NCBI GenBank assembly: GCA_963786805.1
Contig: CAWBAK010000005.1
Location: 345,011 to 409,010, forward strand
Origin: CALGFI01 sp963786805
Lineage (GTDB): Bacteria > Actinomycetota > UBA4738 > HRBIN12
Reading direction: 5' to 3'
DNA length: 64,000 nucleotides
Numbering within the stretch: the stretch's first letter is position 1; the number at the start of each line of letters is the position of its first letter. A program made the translations under genes and the position numbers. The notes under the pieces are model-generated. The model did no database searches. It was not told the DNA's origin and saw only the letters and a list, made by a program, of their open reading frames with translations. Shown here piece by piece: positions 54,831 to 63,727 of this stretch.

Positions 54831-56243
54831 CTATCCGATCGCGCCCTCCATCTGGAGCTCGATCAGCCGGTTGAGCTCGACCGCGTATTCCATCGGGAGC
54901 TCGCGGGTGATCGGCTCGATGAACCCGTTCACGATCATCGCGGAGGCCTCGGCTTCGGTGAGTCCACGGCTCATCAGGTAGAAGAGCTGGTCCTCACCGA
55001 TGCGGGCGACGCTCGCCTCGTGGCCGAGCTGCGCCGTCTGCTCCTCGACCTCGACGTACGGGTAGGTGTCCGATCGCGAGATCTCATCCAGGATCAGCGC
55101 GTCGCAGCGCACCATCGACTTCGCGTGATGGGCGCCCTCCTCGACGCGGATCAGACCGCGGTACCCGGTCCGGCCGCCGCCCTTGCTGACCGACTTCGAG
55201 TTGATCACCGACGTCGTATACGGCGCCGCGTGGATCGCCTTGCCGCCGGCGTCGGTGTGCTGGCCCTCGCCGGCGAACGCCACGCTCAGCACCTCGCCGT
55301 GCGCGCCCTTGCCGAGGAGGTAGATCGACGGGTACTTCATCGTGACCTTCGAGCCGATGTTGCCGTCGATCCACTCCATCACGGAGTCCTCGTAGGCGGC
55401 GGCCCGCTTGGTCACCAGGTTGTACACGTTGTTCGACCAGTTCTGGATCGTCGTGTACCGGACGCGGGCGCCCTTCTTCACGATGATCTCGACCACGGCC
55501 GAGTGGAGCGAGTCCCGGGTGTAGATCGGTGCCGAGCAGCCCTCGACGTAGTGCACGTAGCTGCCCTCGTCGGCGATGATCAGCGTGCGCTCGAACTGGC
55601 CCATGGCCTCCGCGTTGATCCGGAAGTACGCCTGGAGCGGGATGTCGACGTGCACGCCCGGCGGCACGTAGATGAAGGAGCCTCCCGACCACACGGCCGA
55701 GTTCAGGGCCGCGAACTTGTTGTCGTTGGGCGGGATGATCGTCCCGAAGTACTCCTTGACGATGTCGGGGTGGTCCCGGAGCGCCGAGTCCATGTCGGTG
55801 AACAGGACCCCGATGTCGTCGAGCTCCTTCTTGATCTTGTGGTACACGACCTCGCTCTCGTACTGGGCCGAGACGCCGCCGAGGAACTTCTTCTCGGCTT
55901 CAGGGATCCCGAGCTTGTCCCAGGTCCCCTTGATGTCCTCGGGCAGGTCCTCCCAGTTCTCGGCCATCTTCTCGGTCGAGCGGATGAAGTAGTAGATGTC
56001 GTCGAAGTCGATCCCGGACAGGTCGGCGCCCCACCACGGCATCGGACGCTGCTCGAAGTGCTTCAGGGCCTTCAGCCGGTACTTGCGCATCCACTCGGGC
56101 TCGTCCTTCAGGGCCGAGATCTCCTCGACCACACGGGAGCTCAGGCCCTTCTTCGGCTCGAAGACCGAGTGCGAGGGGTCCTTCCAGTCGAAGCGGTAGC
56201 CCTTGGAGAGCTCCTGGAGGTGTTCTTCCTGGCTGACGGCCAC
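54831..56243 (-). CDS. sufB: SUF scaffold subunit SufB
   Basis: 470 aa. Builds the Fe-S cluster with SufC and SufD. YRFDWKDPSHSVFEPKKGLS at the N-terminus, PWWGADLSGIDFDDIYYFIRS, GVSAQYESEVVYHKIKKEL, FVDDxx-like YIYVPPGVHVDIPLQAYFRINAE, EGCSAPIYT, TIQNWSNNVYNLVTKRA and HEASVARIGEDQLFYLMSRGL are conserved. GTG 56243 follows GGAAGGG. First gene of the operon; the 120 bases upstream are AT-richer around 56306-56340 and presumably hold the promoter. No sufR regulator is adjacent. Confidence 0.96.
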   Translation of the reverse strand: MAVSQEEHLQELSKGYRFDWKDPSHSVFEPKKGLSSRVVEEISALKDEPEWMRKYRLKALKHFEQRPMPWWGADLSGIDFDDIYYFIRSTEKMAENWEDLPEDIKGTWDKLGIPEAEKKFLGGVSAQYESEVVYHKIKKELDDIGVLFTDMDSALRDHPDIVKEYFGTIIPPNDNKFAALNSAVWSGGSFIYVPPGVHVDIPLQAYFRINAEAMGQFERTLIIADEGSYVHYVEGCSAPIYTRDSLHSAVVEIIVKKGARVRYTTIQNWSNNVYNLVTKRAAAYEDSVMEWIDGNIGSKVTMKYPSIYLLGKGAHGEVLSVAFAGEGQHTDAGGKAIHAAPYTTSVINSKSVSKGGGRTGYRGLIRVEEGAHHAKSMVRCDALILDEISRSDTYPYVEVEEQTAQLGHEASVARIGEDQLFYLMSRGLTEAEASAMIVNGFIEPITRELPMEYAVELNRLIELQMEGAIG

Positions 56244-56365
56244 GGTGATCCCTTCCACTGCCTTCGGCTGGCCCTTCCCGCACAACCAGGATACCCGCGG
56301 GCAAGGCCGAAAGTCTATCTGCGCAGTAGGAATAACACCGTCGACCGACCGCCCTGTTCCCCCGC

Positions 56366-56809
56366 CTACCCCCGGAGCGCCTCGACCGCTGCCTCGATGC
56401 GGGCCTGGAGCTCCTCGAGGGCCGCGCGGACCCGCTCCCACGCCCGCCGGGCCTCTCGTCCCGCGTCGCCGGACGCCTCGTCCGCCCGTTCGCGCAGCTC
56501 GGCGGCCCGGCGCTCGAGGTCCTCGTACGCCTGCTCGGCCTCGTTCCCGGCGAGGTCCGAAGCGGCGGCGATGTCTTCTTGGATGTTCTCCACACCGACT
56601 CGGACGTTCTCGAACGCGGACCTCGTGGCATCGTCGATCCGGTCGTCCACCTCGGCGAGGACCTCCGATGCGGTCTCGGCCGCGGAATCGACCGCGCCTT
56701 GGACCTCGTCGCGAAGGTCTCCGCCGATCTGGACGGCCTCGTCGCACGCTGCCAGACCGAGCGTCATAGCCGAGAGCAGGGCGACCACGCGCCAGGCGGA
56801 TCGGATCAT
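56366..56809 (-). CDS. Coiled-coil lipoprotein
   Basis: 147 aa. A type II signal peptide (RSAWRVVALLSAMTLGLAAC, lipobox LAAC, Cys about residue 22) is followed by long charged helices with heptad character (EVQGAVDSAAETASEVLAEVDDRIDD; AYEDLERRAAELRERADEASGDAGREARRAWERVRAALEEL). No catalytic motif. Probably an extracytoplasmic membrane-anchored structural protein. It sits between the SUF operon and the rhodanese gene; a transcription terminator separates it from the latter. Confidence 0.7.
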   Translation of the reverse strand: MIRSAWRVVALLSAMTLGLAACDEAVQIGGDLRDEVQGAVDSAAETASEVLAEVDDRIDDATRSAFENVRVGVENIQEDIAAASDLAGNEAEQAYEDLERRAAELRERADEASGDAGREARRAWERVRAALEELQARIEAAVEALRG

Positions 56810-56872
56810 GCGAGCAACCTACCCGGCGCAGTGGACCGGCGAAACGGCTCCAGAAACAGCTATGGAAAACAG

Positions 56873-56905
56873 CAGGGGCGGGCGGGCGAGGCCTTCCCGC
56901 CCCTG
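56873..56905 (-). terminator. Intrinsic terminator after the rhodanese gene
   Basis: A perfect 10-bp stem CAGGGGCGGG (56873-56882) / CCCGCCCCTG (56896-56905) with a 13-base loop lies 17 bases after the rhodanese stop. On the minus strand it is followed by CTGTTTTCC, giving a short T tract. This is the clearest rho-independent terminator in the window. Confidence 0.75.
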
Positions 56906-56922
56906 TCGCGAGATGCGCGCGA

Positions 56923-57765
56923 CTAGCCCTTCTCGACGGGCGCGCCGACGAGCGACCCGTACTCGGTCCACGAGCCGTCGTAGTTCTTGACGTCCTTGAA
57001 CCCGAGCAGCTCGGTCAGGGCGAACCACGTGTGCGAACTGCGCTCGCCGATCCGGCAGTAGGCGATGACCTGCTTCGTGTCCGTCACGCCCTCGGCCTCA
57101 TAGAGCGCCTTGAGCTCGTCCGCGGTCTTGAACGTGCCGTCGTCGTTCGCCGCCTTGCTCCACGGGATGTTCGCGGCCCCGGGGATGTGACCCGGTACCT
57201 GCGCCTGCTCCTGGGGAAGGTGGTCGGGGGCGAGCTTCTCGCCGCGGTACTCCTCGGGCGAGCGCACGTCCACGAACGTGGCGTCGCCCAGCCTGGAGAG
57301 CACCTGGTCCCGGAACGCGCGGATGTCCTCGCGCTCGGGCGCCGTGAGCGTGATGCCGCTCGCCGGGTACGAGGGGAGGTCCTGCGTGAGCTCTCGGCTC
57401 TCGAGCTCCCACTTCTTGCGCCCTCCGTTCACGAGCTTGACGTTGTCGAAGCCCCGGAGCTTCAAGATCCAGTACGCGTACGCGGCGAACCAGTTGTTGT
57501 TCCCGCCGTACAAGACCACCGTGGTGTCATCGCTCACCCCGGCCCTGGACAGCAGGTCGGAAAGCTCCTGGCGGCTCAGGTAGTCGCGGCCGACCTTCGC
57601 GTGCAGCTCGGTCGTCCAGTTCCAGCCGACGGCGCCACGGATGTGCCCCTTCTCGTACGCCGCCGTGTCCTCATCCACCTCGATCGCGCGGATGTCCGCG
57701 TCGTCCAGGTGCCCCTCGAGCCAGTCGGTCTCGACCAGCGCGTCCGGGTTCGCGTAGTTCCCCAT
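56923..57765 (-). CDS. Thiosulfate sulfurtransferase (tandem rhodanese, CysA/SseA-like)
   Basis: 280 aa with two rhodanese domains. The N-terminal one is inactive (LYGGNNNWFAAYAYW replaces the catalytic loop). The C-terminal one has the catalytic cysteine in IAYCRIGERSSHTWF, the actinobacterial form of the CRxGx[R/T] loop. DVRSPEEYRGE and GHIPGAANIPWS are typical. ATG 57765 follows AAGGGGAGGG. It probably moves sulfane sulfur near the SUF and SufT genes. Normal length. Confidence 0.93.
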   Translation of the reverse strand: MGNYANPDALVETDWLEGHLDDADIRAIEVDEDTAAYEKGHIRGAVGWNWTTELHAKVGRDYLSRQELSDLLSRAGVSDDTTVVLYGGNNNWFAAYAYWILKLRGFDNVKLVNGGRKKWELESRELTQDLPSYPASGITLTAPEREDIRAFRDQVLSRLGDATFVDVRSPEEYRGEKLAPDHLPQEQAQVPGHIPGAANIPWSKAANDDGTFKTADELKALYEAEGVTDTKQVIAYCRIGERSSHTWFALTELLGFKDVKNYDGSWTEYGSLVGAPVEKG

Positions 57766-57848
57766 CGCACCCTCCCCTTGTTGTCTCGTTGCCTGTCCGC
57801 CTGTCCCGATCGCCGGGAAAAACCGATTTCCGACTTCAGGCATCGGAT

Positions 57849-57860
57849 TTGCAGGTGCAA
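57849..57860. promoter_or_regulatory. Small palindrome upstream of the rhodanese gene
   Basis: TTGCA-GG-TGCAA, a 5-bp inverted repeat 84 bases upstream of the rhodanese ATG and next to two TTGAC-like boxes on the minus strand. A 12-bp palindrome of this kind could be an operator. It is short enough to arise by chance in 150 bases of spacer, so confidence is low. Confidence 0.3.
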
Positions 57861-57917
57861 GTCAACCCGCTCGCCCTCGGGAGTGTCAAGCGTTCGTGGC
57901 CCGCTCGGAACAGCCAG

Positions 57918-58337
57918 TCAGAAGTAGCCGAGGGCGGCCTTGGCCTCCTCGGACATCATCTCGGGGCTCCACGGCGGCCGGATGACCATCTCGGCTTCGA
58001 GCGAGGTCACCCCGGGGATCCCCGCCAGCAAGGACTGCATCTGCTGCTCGATGAGCGGCCCGATCGGGCAGCCCATCGTGGTCAGGGTGTACTCGATGTG
58101 GACGGCGCCGTCGGGGGCGATCCCCACGTCGTAGACGAGCCCAAGGTCGACGATGTTGATGCCGAGTTCGGGGTCGATGACCTGCTTGAGCGCCTCCAGC
58201 ACCCGGTCGACCGTGAGGTCGCCGGCGCCCGTCTCGACGGAGATTCCGGCGGCGTCGGGGCCCTCGGCGGCATCGGCGCTCGGCTCGGCCGAGGCGATGG
58301 CCTGGTGGCTGTGGGTTTCGTCCATGGGCAAGTTCAT
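57918..58337 (-). CDS. MIP18-family metal-sulfur cluster assembly factor (SufT-like)
   Basis: 139 aa. A variable acidic N-terminus is followed by the DUF59 domain: VDRVLEALKQVIDPELGINIVDLGLVYDV, HIEYTLTTMGCPIGPLIEQQMQSLLAGIPGV (the conserved Cys) and VIRPPWSPEMMSEEAKAALGY. SufT is thought to help maturation of Fe-S proteins after SUF. Here it is not in the SUF operon itself but next to it, upstream of the rhodanese gene on the same strand, 152 bases away. ATG 58337 or ATG 58325 could be the start. Confidence 0.88.
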   Translation of the reverse strand: MNLPMDETHSHQAIASAEPSADAAEGPDAAGISVETGAGDLTVDRVLEALKQVIDPELGINIVDLGLVYDVGIAPDGAVHIEYTLTTMGCPIGPLIEQQMQSLLAGIPGVTSLEAEMVIRPPWSPEMMSEEAKAALGYF

Positions 58338-58416
58338 TCCCTCGGGGAGTTGTTGGCTCTATCCTAAGGGACACTCATCTTCCGACACCTATTCCATGAG
58401 GGGTTCCGAGAGGGGC

Positions 58417-59055
58417 ATGCCTCCCATCAGAATCTTGATCGTCGATGACCACCCGGTGACCCGGGAGGGTCTCCACGCGGCTCTGGACCTCTCCAACGAT
58501 GTGGTCATCGTGGGCGAGGCGGAGAACGGCGAGGACGCCATCCTGAAGGTCGGCGAGCTCACCCCCGACATCGTGTTCATGGACGTGCGCATGCCCGGGA
58601 TGAGCGGGATCGAGGCGACCAAGGCGATCCGGGAGACTTCGCCCACGACCCGGGTGATCCTGTTCACGGTCGACGAGTCCCGAGCCTCCATCTCCGAGGC
58701 CATCCAGGCGGGCGTCTCCGGGTATCTCCTGAAGGACGCCTCGGCCGACGAGCTCGTGAAAGCCGCGCAACTGGCGCTCGAGGGCAAAGCGGTGATCCAC
58801 CCGCAGCTCACTCGGGCGTTCATCGAGGAAGTGCAGATCGCGGAGAAACGCGTCGAGTCTCCTCCGCTCTCCAAGCGTGAGAAGGAGATCCTGCAGAAGG
58901 TCGCCTACGGCGCCACGACCAAAGAGGTGGCGCACGACCTCGGGATCTCCCCGCACACGGTCAAGACCCACCTCGAGCGGATCTTCGAGAAGCTCGGAGC
59001 GAACGACCGGGCTCAGGCGGTCGCGATCGCCATCCGAAGCGGCCTCGTCGAATAG
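58417..59055 (+). CDS. NarL/LuxR-type response regulator
   Basis: 212 aa. The receiver domain has Asp10-Asp11, phosphoacceptor Asp56 in VFMDVRMPGM, and GYLLKDA. The LuxR-type helix-turn-helix is LSKREKEILQKVAYGATTKEVAHDLGISPHTVKTHLERIFEKLGANDRAQAVAIA. ATG 58417 is chosen since it starts at the first beta strand. The next gene, 64 bases downstream, is a hybrid pseudo-receiver histidine kinase, the probable partner. It is divergent from sufT. Confidence 0.94.
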   Translation: MPPIRILIVDDHPVTREGLHAALDLSNDVVIVGEAENGEDAILKVGELTPDIVFMDVRMPGMSGIEATKAIRETSPTTRVILFTVDESRASISEAIQAGVSGYLLKDASADELVKAAQLALEGKAVIHPQLTRAFIEEVQIAEKRVESPPLSKREKEILQKVAYGATTKEVAHDLGISPHTVKTHLERIFEKLGANDRAQAVAIAIRSGLVE

Positions 59056-59119
59056 GCCGGCGGGGGGTCCCCCGCCCGTACGCTCAACCCTTCCGGACCG
59101 ACACCCGATACCTTCGGTG

Positions 59120-60445
59120 ATGCCTACGAAGGTGCTGATCTGCGACATCCCTGACGGCCTTGCCCAGCTGCAGTACACGCTCCTGAAGTCGGGGGCGGAC
59201 CTGGAACTGGAGGTCGTCACCGACGGCTTCCGGGCCGTCGAGGTCGCCGCGCGCACCCAGCCGAACGTCGTCGTCGTCGAGATCGGCCTCGAGGGACTCG
59301 GAGGGACCGACCTCGTCCGCCGGCTGCTTGCCATCGTCCCGGAGACCTCGGTGATCTGCTGGACCAACGTGTCCTCGCCGATCATCGCGGCGCAGATGCT
59401 GCATGCCGGGGCGTCGGGGTACCTGGTGAAGGAGGACGGTCCGGAGTCGGTCCTTCGCGCGATCCGCGCGGTCCTGGACGGCAACGTGGCGCTCAGCCAC
59501 CGCGTCGGCGGTCAGCTCGGGCAGCGCCTCGTCGGCGAAGCCACACAGCGACGCGACCTCGAGATCGCGCTCGGCGAAGTGTCCGAGCGTCTGGAGTCCC
59601 TCACGACGGCCAAGGCCGACTTCCTCGCGAACATCTCTCACGAGCTGCGTACCCCGGTGACCGTGGCCAAGGGCATCGCGTACGTCTTGAAGAACCGCGG
59701 CATCCCGGACGAGGAGCGTCAGGAGTTCCTCAAGCAGCTCGAGGCCTCGCTCGAGAAGCTGATGATGCAGATCGACGAGATGCTGACGATCGCGGACCTG
59801 GACCGTGGCACGCTCACACTCAAGCTTTCCGAGATCGACCTCGCGCCCGTCCTGCACCACGTGGCCGACGAGATCGGCCGGCAGTACCACACGGTGCAGA
59901 TCGTCCGCAGCATCCCCGATCGGCTCGCGGGAGCCGCCGACCCCGTCCGCTTCGCCGAGATCGTTCGGCAGCTGCTCGACAACGCCTGTCGCTACTCCCC
60001 AGCCGGTCAGCCCGTGGCCCTCAAGGGGCGCCAGATGTCGGAGGGCGTCGTCGTCTCCGTCACCGATCGCGGCGACGGCATCTCGCGCGACGTCGTCGCC
60101 AAGGCGTTCAACGAGCCCTTCACGGCCGGGGAGGACATCCTGCGCAAAGAGCGCGCCGGTGCGGGCATGGGTCTGCACATGGCACGCCAGCTCGTGCTGC
60201 AACACGGCGGCATCATGTGGGCGGATCCTCTCCCGGCCGGCGGCACACGCATGTCGTTCGTCATCCCGGCGCACCGGGGCGAGACGGTCACCAAGCCTCC
60301 GTTGCTCGGCGAGCTCGAAACACCCGAGGGCGCCGGCGTCGCGGCGCCGCCCCGCGCGGCGGACCCCGTGGCCGAGCCCGAGAGCGCGGAGACGGACAAC
60401 GTCGTTCAGTTCACTCACCGAACGGGAACGACGAGCTCGTCGTAA
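59120..60445 (+). CDS. Histidine kinase with an N-terminal pseudo-receiver domain
   Basis: 441 aa soluble sensor kinase. The N-terminal 120 residues look like a receiver (TKVLICDIPDGLAQLQYTLL, GYLVKED) but the phosphoacceptor is Glu54 (VVVVEIGLEGLGG). Then come a coiled linker, HisKA with His174 (ANISHELRTPV), and a HATPase domain: N box QLLDNACRYSP, G1 DRGDGIS, G2 GAGMGLHMARQLV. No transmembrane helix, so it senses a cytoplasmic signal or a protein partner. It follows the NarL-type regulator. Its end overlaps the btuD end by 31 bases on the other strand. Confidence 0.9.
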   Translation: MPTKVLICDIPDGLAQLQYTLLKSGADLELEVVTDGFRAVEVAARTQPNVVVVEIGLEGLGGTDLVRRLLAIVPETSVICWTNVSSPIIAAQMLHAGASGYLVKEDGPESVLRAIRAVLDGNVALSHRVGGQLGQRLVGEATQRRDLEIALGEVSERLESLTTAKADFLANISHELRTPVTVAKGIAYVLKNRGIPDEERQEFLKQLEASLEKLMMQIDEMLTIADLDRGTLTLKLSEIDLAPVLHHVADEIGRQYHTVQIVRSIPDRLAGAADPVRFAEIVRQLLDNACRYSPAGQPVALKGRQMSEGVVVSVTDRGDGISRDVVAKAFNEPFTAGEDILRKERAGAGMGLHMARQLVLQHGGIMWADPLPAGGTRMSFVIPAHRGETVTKPPLLGELETPEGAGVAAPPRAADPVAEPESAETDNVVQFTHRTGTTSSS

Positions 60446-61698
60446 CTCGCAACCACGGTCGCCACGCGCCGGAGCCCGTGCCACAACTCGGTTGCCGTCC
60501 CGTCGGTGAAATCGCGTTCCTCGATCGGCACCTGCTCGACGAGGTAGGTCGGTGTTCCCGCGCGCGCAGACTCGAGCGCCAGGCGAAGGTTCTCGACGTT
60601 GCCGGGACCGAACGGCGCATCGCAGACGACGAGCAGATCGGCGGCCTGCATCAGCGTGCGCACCGCCTCTCCGGCCTCGGCGTCGATGTGCGAGAAGGGC
60701 GGAACGCTCACGCGGATCAGGTTGAGACGCTCCGCTACCGCCGCGTCGGTGTCCGATGCGTGCAGGACCCCCACACTCACGTCGAACCCGGCCTCGGTCA
60801 GCTTCCGTATCACCGGCGCGCCTCTGCCCGCCCCGCCGACGACGTGGGCCCGGCGACCCAGGCGCGGGGTGGCCGGCCGCGGCGCCCCGACGCGAACGCT
60901 GGGACGACCCGTCATCTCGTCGGTCATCACCTCGGCCTCGACGCCGTAGACCTCGCGCAAGAGCGAGGGCGTCACCACGGCCTCGGGAACACCCTCGCTG
61001 ACGACCTCGCCGCGGTGCAGCACGACGAGCCGGTCGCACGTCGAGGCGGCGAGGCTCAGATCGTGCAGGATCGCCAGCACCGCGGTGCGTTCGAGCGACG
61101 CGAGGCCACGGACGATCCCGAGCAGGTCGAGCACGTGACGCACGTCCAGATGGGTGGTCGGCTCGTCCAGGACGAGGACCGGCGCAGACTGTGCGAGCGC
61201 CTGCGCGAGGACCACGCGACGGCGCTCGCCGCCCGAGAGCTCGTCGACCGGACGGTCGGCGAGATGCTGGACGCGGGTCGCCGCCATCGCGGCGCGTGCG
61301 CGCGCCCAGTCCTCCGGACCGCCGCCTCCCCACGGCGACAGGTACGGCGAGCGGCCCATCAGGACGAGCTCGAGTGCGGTGAACGAGAACGCGGGGAGCA
61401 CGTCCTGCGGGACGACGGCGACGAGGCGAGCGGCCTCGCGAGCGCCGATCGCGTAGAGGTCCTTGCCGCGGACGGCGACGCTCCCGCCGGAAGGGCGGAG
61501 CGCACGCGATGCGGTGCGCACGACCGTCGTCTTCCCCGAGCCGTTCGGCCCGACGAGACCGACCACCTCCCCTTCCCGTACCGCGATCGAGACGTTCCGG
61601 AGTACCGGCTCGCCGGTGTAGCCGGCCGTCACTCCGCGGAGCTCGAGCGCGACCCCGGAGCCCGGCGGGCTCGCGATCTCAGGCGCGGGCACCGGCAT
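60415..61698 (-). CDS. btuD: Cobalamin ABC importer ATPase with an extra C-terminal domain
   Basis: 427 aa. The ATPase part (residues 15-270) has GPNGSGKTTVV, LSGGERRRVVLAQALAQ and VLVLDEPTTHLDV, and resembles FecE/BtuD. After residue ~282 there is an additional alpha/beta domain (RRAHVVGGAGRGAPVIRKLTEAGFDVSVGVLH ... DLLVVCDAPFGPGNVENLRLALESARAGTPTYLVE) that looks Rossmann-like and could bind a nucleotide or corrinoid. Such C-terminal extensions occur in some BtuD-like proteins; their role is not clear to me. The B12 riboswitch upstream of the operon supports cobalamin as substrate. Confidence 0.85.
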   Translation of the reverse strand: MPVPAPEIASPPGSGVALELRGVTAGYTGEPVLRNVSIAVREGEVVGLVGPNGSGKTTVVRTASRALRPSGGSVAVRGKDLYAIGAREAARLVAVVPQDVLPAFSFTALELVLMGRSPYLSPWGGGGPEDWARARAAMAATRVQHLADRPVDELSGGERRRVVLAQALAQSAPVLVLDEPTTHLDVRHVLDLLGIVRGLASLERTAVLAILHDLSLAASTCDRLVVLHRGEVVSEGVPEAVVTPSLLREVYGVEAEVMTDEMTGRPSVRVGAPRPATPRLGRRAHVVGGAGRGAPVIRKLTEAGFDVSVGVLHASDTDAAVAERLNLIRVSVPPFSHIDAEAGEAVRTLMQAADLLVVCDAPFGPGNVENLRLALESARAGTPTYLVEQVPIEERDFTDGTATELWHGLRRVATVVASYDELVVPVR

Positions 61699-62719
61699 TC
61701 CTTCCCTCGCGGCGGAGCAGGAACAGGAAGAACGGACCGCCGAGGAGCGCGGTCACCACCCCGACCGGCAGCTCCGAGGGAGCGACCACGGTGCGCGCCA
61801 CGAGATCGGCCAGGATGAGCAACGTCGCGCCCCCGAGCAGGGATGCGGGAAGCAGCCGGCGATGGTCGGCGCCGATCACGAGCCGGAGCAGGTGCGGCGT
61901 CATGAGGCCAACGAAACCGATCACGCCGGCGACCGACACCGCCGCAGCCGCGAGCAGGGCACCGATCGCGATCGCTCGCCGTTTCAACCGATCGACCTCG
62001 ACGCCGAGTTGCGCGGCCCGTTCCTCCCCGAGGGCGACGAGGTTCAACTCGTGCGCGACGAGGGTGGCCCCCGCGACGCCGACGAGGACGACCGGAGCGA
62101 CGATCGCGATCGAGCGCCACCCCTCGGCGACGAGGCCGCCGAGCAGCCACGCGTAGATGTCGCGGATCTCCTCACCCGAATAGGACATGACGAGCGACAT
62201 GAGGCTCGAGATCACCGCGGCGATCGCGATCCCGGCGAGCAACAGCGTCGCGACGTGCACCGCGGGTCCGACCCGGGCGAGCCGGTAGACGACGAAGGCG
62301 GTCGCCGTCGCGCCTGCGAACGCCGCCAGCGGCACGGCGAGCGCCCCGAACGATCCCGCCCCGACCGTCACGATGACCAGTACCGCCCCGAGCGCCGCTC
62401 CGGAGGACACGCCGATGATCGCGGGATCGGCCAGCGCGTTCCGGAAGAGACCCTGGAACACCGTTCCCGAGGCCGCGAGCGCGGCGCCCACCACCCCCGC
62501 GAGGAGCACCCTCGGGAGCCGGAGCTGGAACACGATCACCTCGGCAGACCGGGCCACATCGCTCGGCCGCTCGATCACGCCGAGCTTCCAAGCGACGAGC
62601 CGAAGCGTGGTGAGTGGCGATACCCATACCGCACCGACCGCGACCGCGAGGAGGAACGCGGCAACCAGCGCGGCCGCCAACCCCACCATCAGTCGCCGGT
62701 AACGGATCGCCGTCCTCAT
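61679..62719 (-). CDS. btuC: Cobalamin ABC importer permease
   Basis: 346 aa FecCD-type permease, about ten helices. LPRVLLAGVVGAALAASGTVFQGLFRNALADPAIIGVSSGAALGAVLV is the family signature, followed by LLLAGIAIAAVISSLMSLVMSY, WLLGGL, AAAVSVAGVIGFVGLMTPHLLRLVIGADHRRLLPASLLGGATLLILADLVARTV. ATG 62719 starts one base after the btuF stop, and its end overlaps btuD by 20 bases. Confidence 0.92.
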   Translation of the reverse strand: MRTAIRYRRLMVGLAAALVAAFLLAVAVGAVWVSPLTTLRLVAWKLGVIERPSDVARSAEVIVFQLRLPRVLLAGVVGAALAASGTVFQGLFRNALADPAIIGVSSGAALGAVLVIVTVGAGSFGALAVPLAAFAGATATAFVVYRLARVGPAVHVATLLLAGIAIAAVISSLMSLVMSYSGEEIRDIYAWLLGGLVAEGWRSIAIVAPVVLVGVAGATLVAHELNLVALGEERAAQLGVEVDRLKRRAIAIGALLAAAAVSVAGVIGFVGLMTPHLLRLVIGADHRRLLPASLLGGATLLILADLVARTVVAPSELPVGVVTALLGGPFFLFLLRREGRNAGARA

Positions 62720-62720
62720 G

Positions 62721-63686
62721 TCAGGCGAACGCCTCCGGATGCAGCGCTTCGGCGATCAGACGAAGGCCCTGAACGATCCTCGGCCCGGGCCGCTCCGTCA
62801 GGTCCGCGTCGACCGGGACGACCCGGCCACTCGCCACGGCGGAGATCGCCTCGAAGCCGGCACGGCGTGCGACGGCTCGAAGGCTGGCGCCGGACTCCGA
62901 TGAGACGAGGTAGACGTCCGGGCTCTGCGCGACGAGATCCTCGACGGACCATTCGGGGTACTGCTGATCCGAGGACGACGTGACCGGGTCGCAGCCCGCT
63001 CGCACGAGCAGGTCGTAGATGAACGTGCCGGGACCGACCGTGAACAGCGGCGGGTAGAACGTCTCGTAGAAGCACGTGACCGGCTCGACGTCGCCGACGG
63101 CCGCATCGACGGCGTCGGCTTCGGCACGCAACTCTTGCACGAGCGCCGCCGCCTCCTCCGTGCGGCCCGTGATCTCGCCGGCTACCTCGAGGTCCGCGAG
63201 CAGGTCGTCGAGGTTCGCGGCGTCGAGCGTCACGACCGGCACGCCGAGCTCGCGCAGGCGGGCCTTCCACTGGTCACCGCCCTTGATCGTGAGGAACAGG
63301 TCGGGCTCGAGGGTGATCACCTGCTCGACGTTCGGGTCGACCCCGAAGTCGCCGGCGCCCCCGATCTCCTGGACCTCGGTCGCCTCCGTGGGGAAGTCGT
63401 CGAACGGGCCGGAGACGCCGACGAGGCGGTCGCCGAGTCCGAGCGCGTAGACGATCTCGGTGGCGGAGGGAGCGAACGTCGCGATCCGTTGCGGCTCCGC
63501 AGGGATCGTGACGGAGATGCCGTCGTCATCGGTGATCGTGACCGGGAACGCCGGACCGGCGGCCGGCTCGGTCACGCCGACGGCACCGGATGGCGAGCCG
63601 GACGTGGCGGTTCCCGCTTGGCCGCACGCTGCGGCGAGCAGGAGCAGTACGAACAGGAGCCCGATGCAAGTGTGGCGGGGTCTCAC
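62721..63686 (-). CDS. btuF: Cobalamin-binding lipoprotein of an ABC importer
   Basis: 321 aa. GTG 63686 has AAAGGAG at 7 bases. Signal peptide with lipobox (CIGLLFVLLLLAAAC), a Ser/Gly-rich linker, then the periplasmic-binding-protein type III fold: PQRIATFAPSATEIVYALGLGDRLVGVSGPFDDFP, IGGAGDFGVDPNVEQVITLEPDLFLT, CFYETFYPPLFTVGPGTFIYDLLVRAGCDPV and YPEWSVEDLVAQSPDVYLVSSES. First gene of btuFCD, directly under the B12 riboswitch. Confidence 0.9.
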   Translation of the reverse strand: MRPRHTCIGLLFVLLLLAAACGQAGTATSGSPSGAVGVTEPAAGPAFPVTITDDDGISVTIPAEPQRIATFAPSATEIVYALGLGDRLVGVSGPFDDFPTEATEVQEIGGAGDFGVDPNVEQVITLEPDLFLTIKGGDQWKARLRELGVPVVTLDAANLDDLLADLEVAGEITGRTEEAAALVQELRAEADAVDAAVGDVEPVTCFYETFYPPLFTVGPGTFIYDLLVRAGCDPVTSSSDQQYPEWSVEDLVAQSPDVYLVSSESGASLRAVARRAGFEAISAVASGRVVPVDADLTERPGPRIVQGLRLIAEALHPEAFA

Positions 63687-63727
63687 GCGCGTCTCCTTTC
63701 GTGCGAAGGACGACCCGTGGCTCCCTC

